DNA of 64,000 nt, from assembly GCA_947625655.1 (NCBI GenBank), contig CANQPD010000001.1, positions 186,001 through 250,000 of the forward strand, read 5' to 3'. Source of the DNA: an uncultured Dysosmobacter sp. GTDB taxonomy: Bacteria > Bacillota > Clostridia > Oscillospirales > Oscillospiraceae. The notes beneath the pieces were generated by a model. It was given only the letters and a program-made list of their open reading frames with translations, did no database searches and was not told the DNA's origin. Positions 56,605 to 64,000 of this stretch are shown in pieces (the stretch's first letter is position 1; every line of letters begins with the position of its first letter). The position numbers were made by a program, and so were the translations under genes.

Positions 56605-57537
56605 TCAAATCTTTCCGCCGTCCGCCCGCAGATCCACCCGGCGGGCCAGCTCCTGGGCGGCGTTATAGCCGAATTTCCGGTGGCGGTTGTTCATGGCCGC
56701 CACCTCCACGATGCTGGCCAGGTTCCGCCCCGGACGCACGGGGATGGTCACGATGGGCACCTGCACATCCAGTATCTCCGTAAAGTGGTCCTCGATGCCC
56801 AGGCGGTCATAGAATTTCGTCTGGTCCCAGGGCTCGAAATGGACCACCAGATCCAGCTGGGACTCCACCTTGATGGCCCGCATGCCGAACAGCTGCCGCA
56901 GGTCGATCACGCCGATGCCCCGCAGCTCCAGATAGCAGCGGATGACCTCCGGCGCCGTGCCGATCAGCTGGCCGGAGATGCGGCGCAGCTCCACCGCGTC
57001 GTCCGCCACCAGGCGGTGGCCCCGCATGATCAGCTCGATGGCCGCCTCGCTCTTGCCCACGCCGGAATCTCCGGTGATCATGACGCCCTCGCCGTAGATA
57101 TCCAGCAAAACGCCGTGGCGGGTGACGCAGGGGGCCAGGACCCGGTTCAAATACTCAATGGTGTGGCTGGTGAAGTCCACCGTGGTCTCCTGGGTGCGCA
57201 GCAGCGTCTTCTCATGCTCCCTGGCGCTCTCCAGGCACTCCGGAAAGCAGTCCAGCCCCCGGGCGATGACCAGGGCCGGGATGTCGTACAGAAACAAGTT
57301 GTCGAAGCATTTGCGGCGCTGTTCCTCTGTCAGCCCCTTCAGGTACATGACCTCCGCCTTGCCGATGACCTGCAGGCGGCGGGGATCAAAATAGTCGTAA
57401 AAATCATGAAACTGGAGCCCCGGCCGGTTCACGTCCGTGATGGTCAGCCGGCTCGTTTCATACTCGCTGCCCCGGTTCAGCACCTCCAAATCAAATACCT
57501 TGACGAATTCCGTCATCTTCAGTCCATTTTCACGCAT
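56605..57537 (-). CDS. hprK: HPr kinase/phosphorylase
   Basis: A 310-residue bifunctional enzyme that phosphorylates HPr on Ser46 and removes it, a sensor for carbon catabolite repression. Walker A is ITGDSGVGKSEAAIELIMRG (about 153-172), then HRLVADDAVELRRIS, LRGIGVIDLRQLFGMRAIKV and the C-terminal VPVRPGRN-like PIVTIPVRPGRNLASIVEVA. The ATG at 57537 has GGGAGGGAAAGCCCC. First gene of the operon that ends with whiA. Confidence 0.97.
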   Translation of the reverse strand: MRENGLKMTEFVKVFDLEVLNRGSEYETSRLTITDVNRPGLQFHDFYDYFDPRRLQVIGKAEVMYLKGLTEEQRRKCFDNLFLYDIPALVIARGLDCFPECLESAREHEKTLLRTQETTVDFTSHTIEYLNRVLAPCVTRHGVLLDIYGEGVMITGDSGVGKSEAAIELIMRGHRLVADDAVELRRISGQLIGTAPEVIRCYLELRGIGVIDLRQLFGMRAIKVESQLDLVVHFEPWDQTKFYDRLGIEDHFTEILDVQVPIVTIPVRPGRNLASIVEVAAMNNRHRKFGYNAAQELARRVDLRADGGKI

Positions 57538-57644
57538 GGGGCTTTCCCTCCCTTTCCGGCCCGGAGCACCTCCGCGCCCATCCTGTGCGGCCGCGCGAAC
57601 GCCCGGCCAGGCGGTCAAAAGATCCGCCGTTCCGCATTGCTTTT

Positions 57645-57673
57645 ATTATATATGAATTTCCCTGGTTCCGCAA
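57645..57673 (-). promoter_or_regulatory. Promoter of the hprK-whiA operon
   Basis: Minus-strand -35 TTGCGG (57668-57673), 17-bp spacer, -10 TATAAT (57645-57650). Confidence 0.78.
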
Positions 57674-57739
57674 CACTTTCGCCCTTTCCCGGCCCCACAA
57701 AATACGCGCAAAAAACTTTGATTTTTTTGAAAATTCTTC

Positions 57740-57768
57740 TTGCATTTTCTGAATATTTCTGTTATTAT
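57740..57768 (+). promoter_or_regulatory. Promoter of rpmB
   Basis: Plus-strand -35 TTGCAT (57740-57745), 17-bp spacer, -10 TATTAT (57763-57768); AT-rich upstream sequence. Confidence 0.82.
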
Positions 57769-57825
57769 ATCAGCTGTGCCTGTGAATAGAGGCATTGAGT
57801 ACGCAACAGCAAGGAGGTGCAACGG

Positions 57826-58014
57826 ATGGCAAAGTGCGAGTTTTGCGACAAGGGCGTGACCTTCGGCATTCAGGTCTCCCACTCTCACCGGCGTTCCAAT
57901 CGTTCCTGGAAGCCCAATGTGAAGCGTGTGAAGGCGATTGTCAACGGTACTCCCCGCCATGTGTATGTTTGTACCCGGTGTATGCGTTCCGGTAAGGTCA
58001 CCAGAGCGGTCTGA
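57826..58014 (+). CDS. rpmB: 50S ribosomal protein L28
   Basis: A 62-residue ribosomal protein: MAKCEFCDKGVTFGIQVSHS, then RRSNRSWKPNVKRVKAIVNG and VCTRCMRSGKV. It retains two CxxC zinc-binding pairs (CEFC, CTRC). AAGGAGGTGCAACGG precedes the ATG at 57826. Confidence 0.97.
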   Translation: MAKCEFCDKGVTFGIQVSHSHRRSNRSWKPNVKRVKAIVNGTPRHVYVCTRCMRSGKVTRAV

Positions 58015-58025
58015 TCGTGCAAACA

Positions 58026-58056
58026 AGATCCCGGACTTCGGTCCGGGATCTCTTTT
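58026..58056 (+). terminator. Terminator of rpmB
   Basis: AGATCCCGGAC-TTCG-GTCCGGGATCT then CTTTT, right after the rpmB stop. Confidence 0.92.
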
Positions 58057-58076
58057 ATTTTCAGGAGGTCGTTCCC

Positions 58077-58310
58077 ATGGAGCATTTCTGCCCCTGCAAA
58101 AACACCGCGTGCCGCTGCCACCCCTCCAACCACGGCCAGGGCTGCACCCCGTGCATGGAAAAAGAGCTGCGGAAGCGGGAGATCCCCAGCTGCTTCTGGG
58201 ATTTTGTCATTGAGCCGGGCGAGTCTGTGGAGGACTGCTCCATGGAGGCCTTTGCCCGCCGGCTGCTGGAAAAGCGGGCGGCGGACGCGGAGAGCGGAAC
58301 ACGCGGATAA
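58077..58310 (+). CDS. DUF6485 family Cys-rich protein
   Basis: A 77-residue protein with seven cysteines in the N-terminal part (FCPCKNTACRCHPSNHGQGC) followed by a helical segment with IPSCFWDFVIEPGESVEDCS. This matches DUF6485-type small proteins by my recollection; function unknown. CAGGAGGTCGTTCCC precedes the ATG at 58077. It ends at the bidirectional terminator shared with gpsA. Confidence 0.78.
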   Translation: MEHFCPCKNTACRCHPSNHGQGCTPCMEKELRKREIPSCFWDFVIEPGESVEDCSMEAFARRLLEKRAADAESGTRG

Positions 58311-58338
58311 AAAGAGAGGACTTTCGTCCTCTCTTTTT
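58309..58338. terminator. Bidirectional terminator between DUF6485 gene and gpsA
   Basis: AAAAGAGAGGAC-TTTC-GTCCTCTCTTTT, 12-bp stem with A- and T-runs on either side. Confidence 0.92.
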
Positions 58339-59342
58339 CACATCCAGGTGGTCTCCAGCAGCTCGTCCTTCTTGGCCCGGGTCATCAGCTCGCTGACCAC
58401 ATCCCGGGCGCTCTTCCCGTGGTACAGCACCTCGTAGGCGCAGCGGCAGATGGGCATGTCCACATGCTCCCGCTCCGCCAGCTGGTGGATGCTCTCGGCG
58501 GCGTAGTAGCCCTCCACCACGGCGCCCACCTCCTCCATGGCCTGCTGGACGGTCCTGCCCTGGCCGATGAGGATGCCCGCCCGGTTGTTCCGGGAGTGCA
58601 TGGAGGTACAGGTGACGATGAGGTCGCCCATGCCGGCAAGGCCGCCGAAGGTGCGGCGGGTGCCGCCCAGCTGCTCCCCTAAGCGGGTCAGCTCCGCCAT
58701 GGCCCGGGTCATCAGCAGGGCCTTGGTGTTGTCCTGGAAGCCCAGCCCCGTACAGATGCCGCAGCTCAAGGCCACCACGTTCTTCAGCGCCGCCGCCAGC
58801 TCCACGCCAATGATATCATAGCTGGTGTAGACGCGGAAGTAGTCGTTCATAAACGCGTCCTGCACGAAGCGGGCCGCCGCCCGGTCCGGACAGGCGGACA
58901 CGCAGCCGGTGGGCAGCCGGACGCCTACTTCCTCCGCGTGGGAAGGGCCGGAAAGGGCAGCCACTTGACAGATATTGCCGGTGACCTCCCGCAGGACCTG
59001 GCTCATGCGCAGGTTGGTGTCCCGCTCGATGCCCTTGGAGACCGTCACCAAAATGCTGTCCGGCCGCAGGTAAGGCGCGGCCTTCCGCCCCGTCTCCCGG
59101 ACGGCGAAGGACGGCGCGGCGCTGACCACCAGGTCCGCCCCCTCCAGGCAGCTCAGATCACCAGTGATGTCCAGGCTGTCCGGCAGGCGGACGCCCTTCA
59201 GCAGGGGATTTTCCCGGGTCCGGGCCATCTCCTCCGCCTTGGCGGGGCTGTGGGACCACAGCGTGACATCGTGGCCGTTGTCGCAGAGGACCTGCGCCAG
59301 CGCCGTGCCCCAGCCGCCGCTGCCTAAAATGACCGCTTTCAT
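58338..59342 (-). CDS. gpsA: Glycerol-3-phosphate dehydrogenase [NAD(P)+]
   Basis: GpsA makes glycerol-3-phosphate for phospholipid synthesis. The 334-residue protein has the nucleotide motif VILGSGGWGTALAQVLCDNG (residues 4-23), VSKGIERDTNLRMSQVL, the GPSHAEEV motif, KNVVALSCGICTGLGFQDNT with the active-site Lys, and LAGMGDLIVTCTSMHSRNN. It overlaps plsY by 4 nt and lies in the der-plsY-gpsA operon, the usual Firmicute order. Confidence 0.97.
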   Translation of the reverse strand: MKAVILGSGGWGTALAQVLCDNGHDVTLWSHSPAKAEEMARTRENPLLKGVRLPDSLDITGDLSCLEGADLVVSAAPSFAVRETGRKAAPYLRPDSILVTVSKGIERDTNLRMSQVLREVTGNICQVAALSGPSHAEEVGVRLPTGCVSACPDRAAARFVQDAFMNDYFRVYTSYDIIGVELAAALKNVVALSCGICTGLGFQDNTKALLMTRAMAELTRLGEQLGGTRRTFGGLAGMGDLIVTCTSMHSRNNRAGILIGQGRTVQQAMEEVGAVVEGYYAAESIHQLAEREHVDMPICRCAYEVLYHGKSARDVVSELMTRAKKDELLETTWM

Positions 59343-60052
59343 GGCGTTCCCTCCTTCTTATGGTGGAAGCTGAATTTGTTCTCATTGCCCTGGAGCAGGC
59401 GCCGGATATTGGCCCGGTGCTGCCACACCACCAGAGCGCCGCAGGCAAAGGCCAGAAGCACGATCACGGGATCGGGATAGCAGTACCAGGAGATAAACGG
59501 AAAGCTGGCCCCGGCCCACAGGGAGCCCAGGGACACATACCGGGTCAGGGCGAACAGGATCAGGAACCCGCCCCAGACCACCAGGGCGATGCGCCAGTCG
59601 ATCATCAGGGCGATGGTGCCGCCGGAGAGGATACCCTTTCCGCCTTTGAAATGAAACATACAGGGGAACATGTGGCCCAGCAGGCAGAACAGGGCGGCCC
59701 AATATTCGCCGAACAGGGCCCACATCCCGCTGATCCGAAGACTGGCCGCATAGCCAAACCGCCCGCAGAAATAGCCAAGATACCAGCTGCCGAACTTCAG
59801 GGCCACCACCGCTTTCAGCACATCCGTCAGGATGACCACGACGGTCAGAGGACCGCCGAACGTCCGGTAAAAATTGGTCAGGCCCGCGTTGCCGCTGCCG
59901 TGGTCCCGCACATCATCCCGCAGAATATATTTGGAGACGATAACCGCCCCGTTGAAGCAGCCGCAGAAATAGGCTGCTATCGCCGGCACAAAAAGGGCAT
60001 ACCACTCCGGCCCCGTAACGGCATAGGGATCCAGATAAAAGGAATCCAGCAT
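59339..60052 (-). CDS. plsY: Glycerol-3-phosphate acyltransferase PlsY
   Basis: A 237-residue membrane enzyme that acylates glycerol-3-phosphate from acyl phosphate. The three conserved loop motifs are present: RDHGSGNAGLTNFYRTFG (about 48-65), GHMFPCMFHFKGGKG (about 125-139) and, near 165-180, the ALTRYVSLGSLWAG element. Substrate and partner GpsA are encoded next door. Confidence 0.95.
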   Translation of the reverse strand: MLDSFYLDPYAVTGPEWYALFVPAIAAYFCGCFNGAVIVSKYILRDDVRDHGSGNAGLTNFYRTFGGPLTVVVILTDVLKAVVALKFGSWYLGYFCGRFGYAASLRISGMWALFGEYWAALFCLLGHMFPCMFHFKGGKGILSGGTIALMIDWRIALVVWGGFLILFALTRYVSLGSLWAGASFPFISWYCYPDPVIVLLAFACGALVVWQHRANIRRLLQGNENKFSFHHKKEGTP

Positions 60053-60055
60053 CTC

Positions 60056-61381
60056 TCACTCCTCCTTGTCGCCCTTCTGCCGGATGGACAGCACGACAGG
60101 CGTCCCCTCCAGGCCGAAAGTGCTGCGGATGCAGTTTTCCAGATACCGCCGGTAGGAGAAGTGGAACAGCCGGGCGTCGTTGCAGAAGACCACAAAGTGG
60201 GGCGGCCGGATGCCCACCTGGGTCATATAGTAGATTTTCAGCCGGCGGCCCTTGTCCGTGGGAGGCTGCACCCGGGTCTGGGCGTCCTCCAGGACGCTGT
60301 TCAGCATCCCCGTGGTGACGCGGAGGCTGGCCTGGTTGGAGACATAGTCGATCATCTCAAACAGCCTGTCCACCCGCTGGCCGGTTTTGGCGGAGATGAA
60401 CAGGATGGGCGCGTAGGTCATGAAGGCCAGGTCCTGCCGGACCTTCTCCCGCATGCGGTCCATGGTCTTGTCATCCTTCTCCACCAGATCCCACTTGTTG
60501 ATGACGATGATGCTGGCCTTGCCCGCCTCATGGGCGAGGCCGGCCACCTTGGTGTCCTGCTCCGTGACGCCCTCGGTGGCGTCGATCATGATGAGGCACA
60601 CATCGCTGCGCTCGATGGCCATGGTGGCCCGCAGGACACTGTAGCGCTCGATGTCCTCCTCCACCTTGGAGTTCTTGCGGATGCCCGCGGTGTCGATGAA
60701 CACGAAGCGGCCCTTGTCGTTTTCAAACCGGGAGTCGATGGCGTCCCGGGTGGTGCCCGCCACATCGGAGACAATGACCCGGTTCTCCCCCAGGATCTTG
60801 TTGACCAGGGAGGACTTGCCCGCGTTGGGCTTGCCGATGACGGCCACCTTGATGGCGTCGTCCTCTTCCTCTTCCTCGCCCTCCGGCGGGAAATACCGGA
60901 CACAGGCGTCCAGCAGGTCGCCGGTGCCGTGGCCGTGGACGGCGGAGACAGCGATGGGGTCCCCCAGCCCTAAGTTGTAGAACTCATAAAAATCCGGGTT
61001 CACCGCGCCGGTGGAGTCCATCTTGTTCACCGCCAGCACGATGGGCTTGCCGCTGCGCAGCAGCATATTGGCCACCTCGTGATCCGAGGCGGTGAGGCCG
61101 GTTTTGATATCCGTCAAAAAGATGATAACGGTGGCGTTTTCAATGGCGATCTGGGCCTGATCCCGCATGAAGGACAGGATCTGGTTGTCCGTGCGGGGCT
61201 CGATGCCGCCGGTGTCGATGAGTGTGAAGGGACGGCCGTTCCAGTCCGTCTCTCCGTAAATGCGGTCCCGGGTGACGCCCGGGGTATCCTCTACAATAGA
61301 AAGCCGCCTGCCGATCAGCTTGTTGAACAGCATGGACTTGCCCACATTGGGCCGTCCCACAATGGCAACGATAGGTTTCAT
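60056..61381 (-). CDS. der: Ribosome-associated GTPase Der (EngA)
   Basis: A 441-residue GTPase with two tandem G domains and a C-terminal KH-like domain, required for 50S assembly. Domain 1: GRPNVGKSMLFNKL (G1, about 8-21), DTGG (G3), NKMD (G4). Domain 2: GKPNAGKSSLVNKI (about 185-198), DTAGI and NKWD. The KH-like domain lies near 355-441. First gene of the der-plsY-gpsA operon. Confidence 0.98.
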   Translation of the reverse strand: MKPIVAIVGRPNVGKSMLFNKLIGRRLSIVEDTPGVTRDRIYGETDWNGRPFTLIDTGGIEPRTDNQILSFMRDQAQIAIENATVIIFLTDIKTGLTASDHEVANMLLRSGKPIVLAVNKMDSTGAVNPDFYEFYNLGLGDPIAVSAVHGHGTGDLLDACVRYFPPEGEEEEEDDAIKVAVIGKPNAGKSSLVNKILGENRVIVSDVAGTTRDAIDSRFENDKGRFVFIDTAGIRKNSKVEEDIERYSVLRATMAIERSDVCLIMIDATEGVTEQDTKVAGLAHEAGKASIIVINKWDLVEKDDKTMDRMREKVRQDLAFMTYAPILFISAKTGQRVDRLFEMIDYVSNQASLRVTTGMLNSVLEDAQTRVQPPTDKGRRLKIYYMTQVGIRPPHFVVFCNDARLFHFSYRRYLENCIRSTFGLEGTPVVLSIRQKGDKEE

Positions 61382-61490
61382 CGGCTCTCACATCCTTTCT
61401 GTTTCTTTCTCGCAAAATCGCAAGTATATTATATCCGGCGGGCGGCCGGATAGCAAGTTAAAAAATCCCTGCCCTTTCCGCAGCGGACAA

Positions 61491-61524
61491 AAAGTAAGGA
61501 GGGAAGAATCCCTTCTTCCCTCCT
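61491..61524 (-). terminator. Terminator of rpmF
   Basis: AGGAGGGAAGAA-TCCC-TTCTTCCCTCCT, a perfect 12-bp stem, followed on the minus strand by TTACTTTTT. Confidence 0.88.
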
Positions 61525-61543
61525 AAAGCAAGCATGCGTGTCC

Positions 61544-61738
61544 TTATTTCGCGACGACGGACTTGACAACCTTGACCTCGCGGCCGTTGTAAGTACCGCA
61601 CTCCTGGCACATTCTGTGAGGCAGGTGCAGCGCACCGCATTTCGGGCATGCGACGAGACCGGGAGCCTCCAGCTTCCAGTGGGAGCTGCGGCGCTTGTCG
61701 CGTCTTGCTTTGGATACTTTCCCCTTAGGTACTGCCAT
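61544..61738 (-). CDS. rpmF: 50S ribosomal protein L32
   Basis: A 64-residue ribosomal protein: MAVPKGKVSKARRDKRRSSH, then CPKCGALHLPHRMCQECGTY with a full four-cysteine zinc site. It is in the conserved yceD-rpmF order, 57 nt downstream of the YceD-type gene. Confidence 0.98.
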   Translation of the reverse strand: MAVPKGKVSKARRDKRRSSHWKLEAPGLVACPKCGALHLPHRMCQECGTYNGREVKVVKSVVAK

Positions 61739-61795
61739 TGTGACACCTCCTTGATCTACAAAGGCCCGGGAGTGTGGCCCGTCCTTATAAATTAC

Positions 61796-62293
61796 TTATT
61801 TGTTCTCCAAAAGCTTGGCCAGGACGGCCAGCCGCGGGTCCGTCTCCTTTTTGCAGGAGCAGGGGCCGAGGTTCAGGTCGGCGCCGCAGCGGGGGCACAG
61901 TCCCTTGCAATCTTCCGAACACAATGTCTTGGTGTCCATTCCGAGAATAAACGCGGTGCGGGCCAGGTCGCCCACATCGACCTTCCCATCCTCCAGCAGG
62001 ACGATCTCGTCGTTGTCCTCGTTCTGGAGCTCCTCCGCCAGCATGCAGCTGTACGGGATCTCCTTCTCCTGCGGAAATTCCCTGCCGCAGCGGTCGCAGG
62101 CGGCGTCCAGCGTGGTCCTGGCCGTCAGGGTCAGGTCCAGGACACCGGCGGTGTTGCGGATCTCGCCGCTGACTTCCACCGGGCGGCTCACCGGATACCG
62201 GCCAGAGAACTCCACATCGGAGAGATCCAGCTCAAACCGGAATTCCAGCCGTCCGCCGGGGGTATGCAGGATGGGTTTTACATCAAAAAGCAT
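61796..62293 (-). CDS. YceD family protein (DUF177)
   Basis: A 165-residue protein with the DUF177 pattern: LARTTLDAACDRCGREFPQE-type CxxC (CDRCG, about 69), DNDEIVLLEDGKVDVGDLAR, and C-terminal CSEDCKGLCPRCGADLNLGP. Members precede rpmF and are implicated in 23S rRNA/ribosome biogenesis. The consensus promoter is at 62321-62349. Confidence 0.93.
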   Translation of the reverse strand: MLFDVKPILHTPGGRLEFRFELDLSDVEFSGRYPVSRPVEVSGEIRNTAGVLDLTLTARTTLDAACDRCGREFPQEKEIPYSCMLAEELQNEDNDEIVLLEDGKVDVGDLARTAFILGMDTKTLCSEDCKGLCPRCGADLNLGPCSCKKETDPRLAVLAKLLENK

Positions 62294-62320
62294 AGTCTAC
62301 CTCGCAATGACACGAGTAGT

Positions 62321-62349
62321 ATTATAAGGGATGACTTCCCCGTTGTCAA
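62321..62349 (-). promoter_or_regulatory. Consensus promoter of yceD-rpmF
   Basis: Minus-strand -35 TTGACA (62344-62349), 17-bp spacer, -10 TATAAT (62321-62326): a full match to the sigma-A consensus. Confidence 0.92.
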
Positions 62350-62383
62350 ACAATTTTTTCAAATTCCGCCCGGTTTTTCGATT

Positions 62384-62854
62384 TCACTGCCGGTCATTGT
62401 CCGGATCCAGATGCTTGTTGGCAAGGTCGATGCCCAGGATGGAGTAGCGGAACCCCCCCAGCAGCTTGGCATAGGACGCCGTGGCGTATTCGTCCCCGGG
62501 GCGGCGGGCGGCCCAGCGGTCCCGCAGAAGCGCCGCGAAGCGGGGGCAGTCCGTCCCCGTCTGCTCCAGCAGCATGGGCGTCAGATAGTCCACCACCATC
62601 TGCTTTTCATTGACCATCACGGAGGCGCGGTTCCAGAAGCGCTGGCGCTTCCAGCCCGCCTCCAGCCCGTCCAGAATTTCGTCCGCCAGGGCCTGGAGGG
62701 CCGCTTCCTCCCCTCCGGCGGCCCGGACCGCCTCCAGATAGGCGGGGCCGAACCGCGCGGTGTATTCCTGGAAAGCCTTTGGATACTCCCGGCGGGTAAA
62801 GCGGTCCAGCCAGGTCCTTCCGGTCTGGACGGCGTCGAGAAGCTCCCTGCTCAT
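62384..62854 (-). CDS. Hypothetical protein
   Basis: A 156-residue soluble, helical protein (RTWLDRFTRREYPKAFQEYT; RFWNRASVMVNEKQMVVDYL; LLGGFRYSILGIDLANKHLD). No family recognised. The ATG at 62854 overlaps the upstream small membrane gene by 4 nt (ATGA), so they are co-translated. Confidence 0.78.
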   Translation of the reverse strand: MSRELLDAVQTGRTWLDRFTRREYPKAFQEYTARFGPAYLEAVRAAGGEEAALQALADEILDGLEAGWKRQRFWNRASVMVNEKQMVVDYLTPMLLEQTGTDCPRFAALLRDRWAARRPGDEYATASYAKLLGGFRYSILGIDLANKHLDPDNDRQ

Positions 62855-63138
62855 GCGTCCTCCCCGCCTTTCTCCGGCTCTTCCGGCTCGTCGCTCCAGG
62901 TGGAGGGATCGTCGATGTGGGCCTTGCCGTACTGATAGGCCCTCCACTCCCGGAGGATCAGCAGCGCGCCAATGACCAGGAAAACCAGGCCGCCGGCGGC
63001 GCCGACGGCCGGCGAGTCCGATTTGCCGGTCCATACGCCGCCCAGCAGCTGGACGGCCAGATAAATCAGATATCCGCCCGCAAGAACCCAGACGTAGTTC
63101 ACCCGGCCAGTCTGCTTTTTTTCAGGTCTTTCGCTCAT
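62851..63138 (-). CDS. Small membrane protein
   Basis: A 95-residue protein with two hydrophobic segments (VNYVWVLAGGYLIYLAVQLL and VGAAGGLVFLVIGALLILRE) and acidic C-terminal tail (DEPEEPEKGGED). Function unknown. Divergent from the pseudouridine synthase gene across 100 bp. Confidence 0.75.
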   Translation of the reverse strand: MSERPEKKQTGRVNYVWVLAGGYLIYLAVQLLGGVWTGKSDSPAVGAAGGLVFLVIGALLILREWRAYQYGKAHIDDPSTWSDEPEEPEKGGEDA

Positions 63139-63179
63139 CTTCAGTGTCTCCTAACCTCATTGAAAAATTCCGAACGGGC

Positions 63180-63208
63180 TTTACAATCCCCCGGCAAACA
63201 GGTATGAT
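63180..63208 (+). promoter_or_regulatory. Promoter of the RluA-family gene
   Basis: Plus-strand -35 TTTACA (63180-63185), 17-bp spacer, -10 TATGAT (63203-63208), start codon 31 bp downstream. Confidence 0.7.
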
Positions 63209-63238
63209 AGATACGATCTCATCACAGGAGGTCCCATC

Positions 63239-64000
63239 ATGCGGGAATTCACCATCGGGAAAAATGACGCCGGACAGCGGCTGGACCGCTTTGTGTCCAA
63301 AAATCTGCCGCTGCTGCCCCCCGCCCTGCTGCAGAAGTACATCCGCCTCAAGCGCATCAAGGTCAATGGCAGGGGCTCCAAGCGGGACGCCCGCCTGAAC
63401 ACGGGGGATGTTTTACAATTATATATCAACGACGAGTTCTTTGACAAGCCCAATGAGAAAAATCTCTTTCTGACCGTGTTCAAGCCCAATCTGAACATCG
63501 TCTATGAGGACGAGAACCTGCTGCTGGTGGACAAGCGCCCGGGCCTGGTGGTCCACGCCGACGAGACGGAGAAGGTCAACACCCTCATCAACCACATCCA
63601 GGCCTACCTGTATCAGAAAAAAGAGTGGAATCCCAAGTGGGAGAACGCCTTTGCCCCGGCGCTGTGCAACCGCATCGACCGCAACACCGGCGGCATCGTC
63701 ATCGCCGCCAAGAACGCGGAGACACTGCGGATCATCAACGAGAAGATCAAAAACCACGAGCTGGAGAAATCCTACCTCTGCGTCACCGTGGGCCGCCCCC
63801 GGCCCGCGTCGGGCAGGATTGAGGGGTTTTTGCTGAAGGACGAGGCGAAAAAGCTGGTGTCCTTCTATCATAGGCCCGTCCCCGGCGGCAAGACCGCCGT
63901 CACCCTGTATAAGACCCTGGAGACCCGGGGGGAACTGTCCCTGGTGGAATGCCGCCTGCTGACAGGCCGGACCCACCAGATCCGCGTCTCCATGGCGGAG
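63239..64000 (+). CDS. RluA family pseudouridine synthase (partial)
   Basis: The first 254 codons of a gene that leaves the window. An S4-like N-terminus (QRLDRFVSKNLPLLPPALLQ; LKRIKVNGRGSKRDARLNTG) is followed by the catalytic domain: VYEDENLLLVDKRPGLVVHA, the catalytic aspartate in LCNRIDRNTGGIVIAAKN, and RLLTGRTHQIRVSMA. It modifies uridine in rRNA or tRNA; the target cannot be told. CACAGGAGGTCCCATC precedes the ATG. Confidence 0.94.
   Translation, partial: MREFTIGKNDAGQRLDRFVSKNLPLLPPALLQKYIRLKRIKVNGRGSKRDARLNTGDVLQLYINDEFFDKPNEKNLFLTVFKPNLNIVYEDENLLLVDKRPGLVVHADETEKVNTLINHIQAYLYQKKEWNPKWENAFAPALCNRIDRNTGGIVIAAKNAETLRIINEKIKNHELEKSYLCVTVGRPRPASGRIEGFLLKDEAKKLVSFYHRPVPGGKTAVTLYKTLETRGELSLVECRLLTGRTHQIRVSMAE

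Overview
The window is GC-rich and densely coded, with many genes on the minus strand. It carries the complete spoIIIAA-AH operon, spoIIM, a SpoIID-family protein, a T-box tyrS leader, an FMN riboswitch, hprK-rapZ-yvcK-whiA, dnaE of the 1164-residue type and Asp23. Together these point to an anaerobic, endospore-forming Firmicute of class Clostridia. The GC-rich character and gene order resemble Oscillospiraceae of the Flavonifractor/Lawsonibacter/Oscillibacter type; that family-level placement is inference. No rRNA, tRNA, prophage, transposase gene or CRISPR array was found.

Layout. 1-1.7 kb: an ECF sigma factor with its membrane partner. 1.9-3.5 kb: spoIIM-xerD. 3.8-10.7 kb: the clostridial order spoIID-like, queA, tgt, (membrane gene), yajC, TIGR04086, interrupted between queA and tgt by an Xre regulator pair and a ~730-bp inverted-repeat element. 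10.9-13.1 kb: asd and dapA of lysine biosynthesis. 13.1-16.8 kb: secreted or membrane proteins and a second ECF sigma/anti-sigma pair. 16.9-21.4 kb: an ABC-F ATPase, T-box-controlled tyrS and an MFS transporter. 21.6-22.9 kb: small genes and a nucleotidyltransferase. 23-35 kb: the asp23-nusB-xseA-xseB-ispA and oapA-dxs-tlyA-nadK-argR-recN runs. Between them lie a ~630-nt non-coding stretch that I identify as OLE RNA and a divergent DUF21/CBS transporter. 35.2-39.9 kb: spoIIIA operon. 40-46.6 kb: small regulators, a LysM-CAP cell-wall protein, a D-2-hydroxyacid dehydrogenase, two Cys-rich proteins, a DUF3048 lipoprotein, DUF4364, and an FMN-riboswitch-controlled riboflavin transporter. 46.9-57.5 kb: dnaE, small genes and the hprK-glk-murB-rapZ-yvcK-whiA operon. 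57.8-64 kb: rpmB, DUF6485, der-plsY-gpsA, yceD-rpmF, small genes and the start of an RluA-type pseudouridine synthase.

How it works together. The isoprenoid genes ispA and dxs flank the OLE RNA/OapA locus, which in other Gram-positives forms a large membrane-associated ribonucleoprotein linked to stress and Mg2+ tolerance. The adjacent DUF21-CBS protein belongs to a family implicated in Mg2+ handling. SpoIIIAA-AH and SpoIIM are engulfment and mother-cell channel components. The hprK-whiA operon couples carbon sensing to cell-wall synthesis (murB, rapZ, yvcK).

The most unusual content is outside the genes: the OLE locus, several families of short inverted repeats at gene junctions, a hairpin whose arm contains the ribosome-binding site of TIGR04086, operator-like direct repeats at an Xre promoter, a WalR-like direct repeat at the LysM-CAP promoter, and a probable one-base frameshift in the gene between tgt and yajC. 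Function assignments rest on motif recognition by eye; no database search was run.
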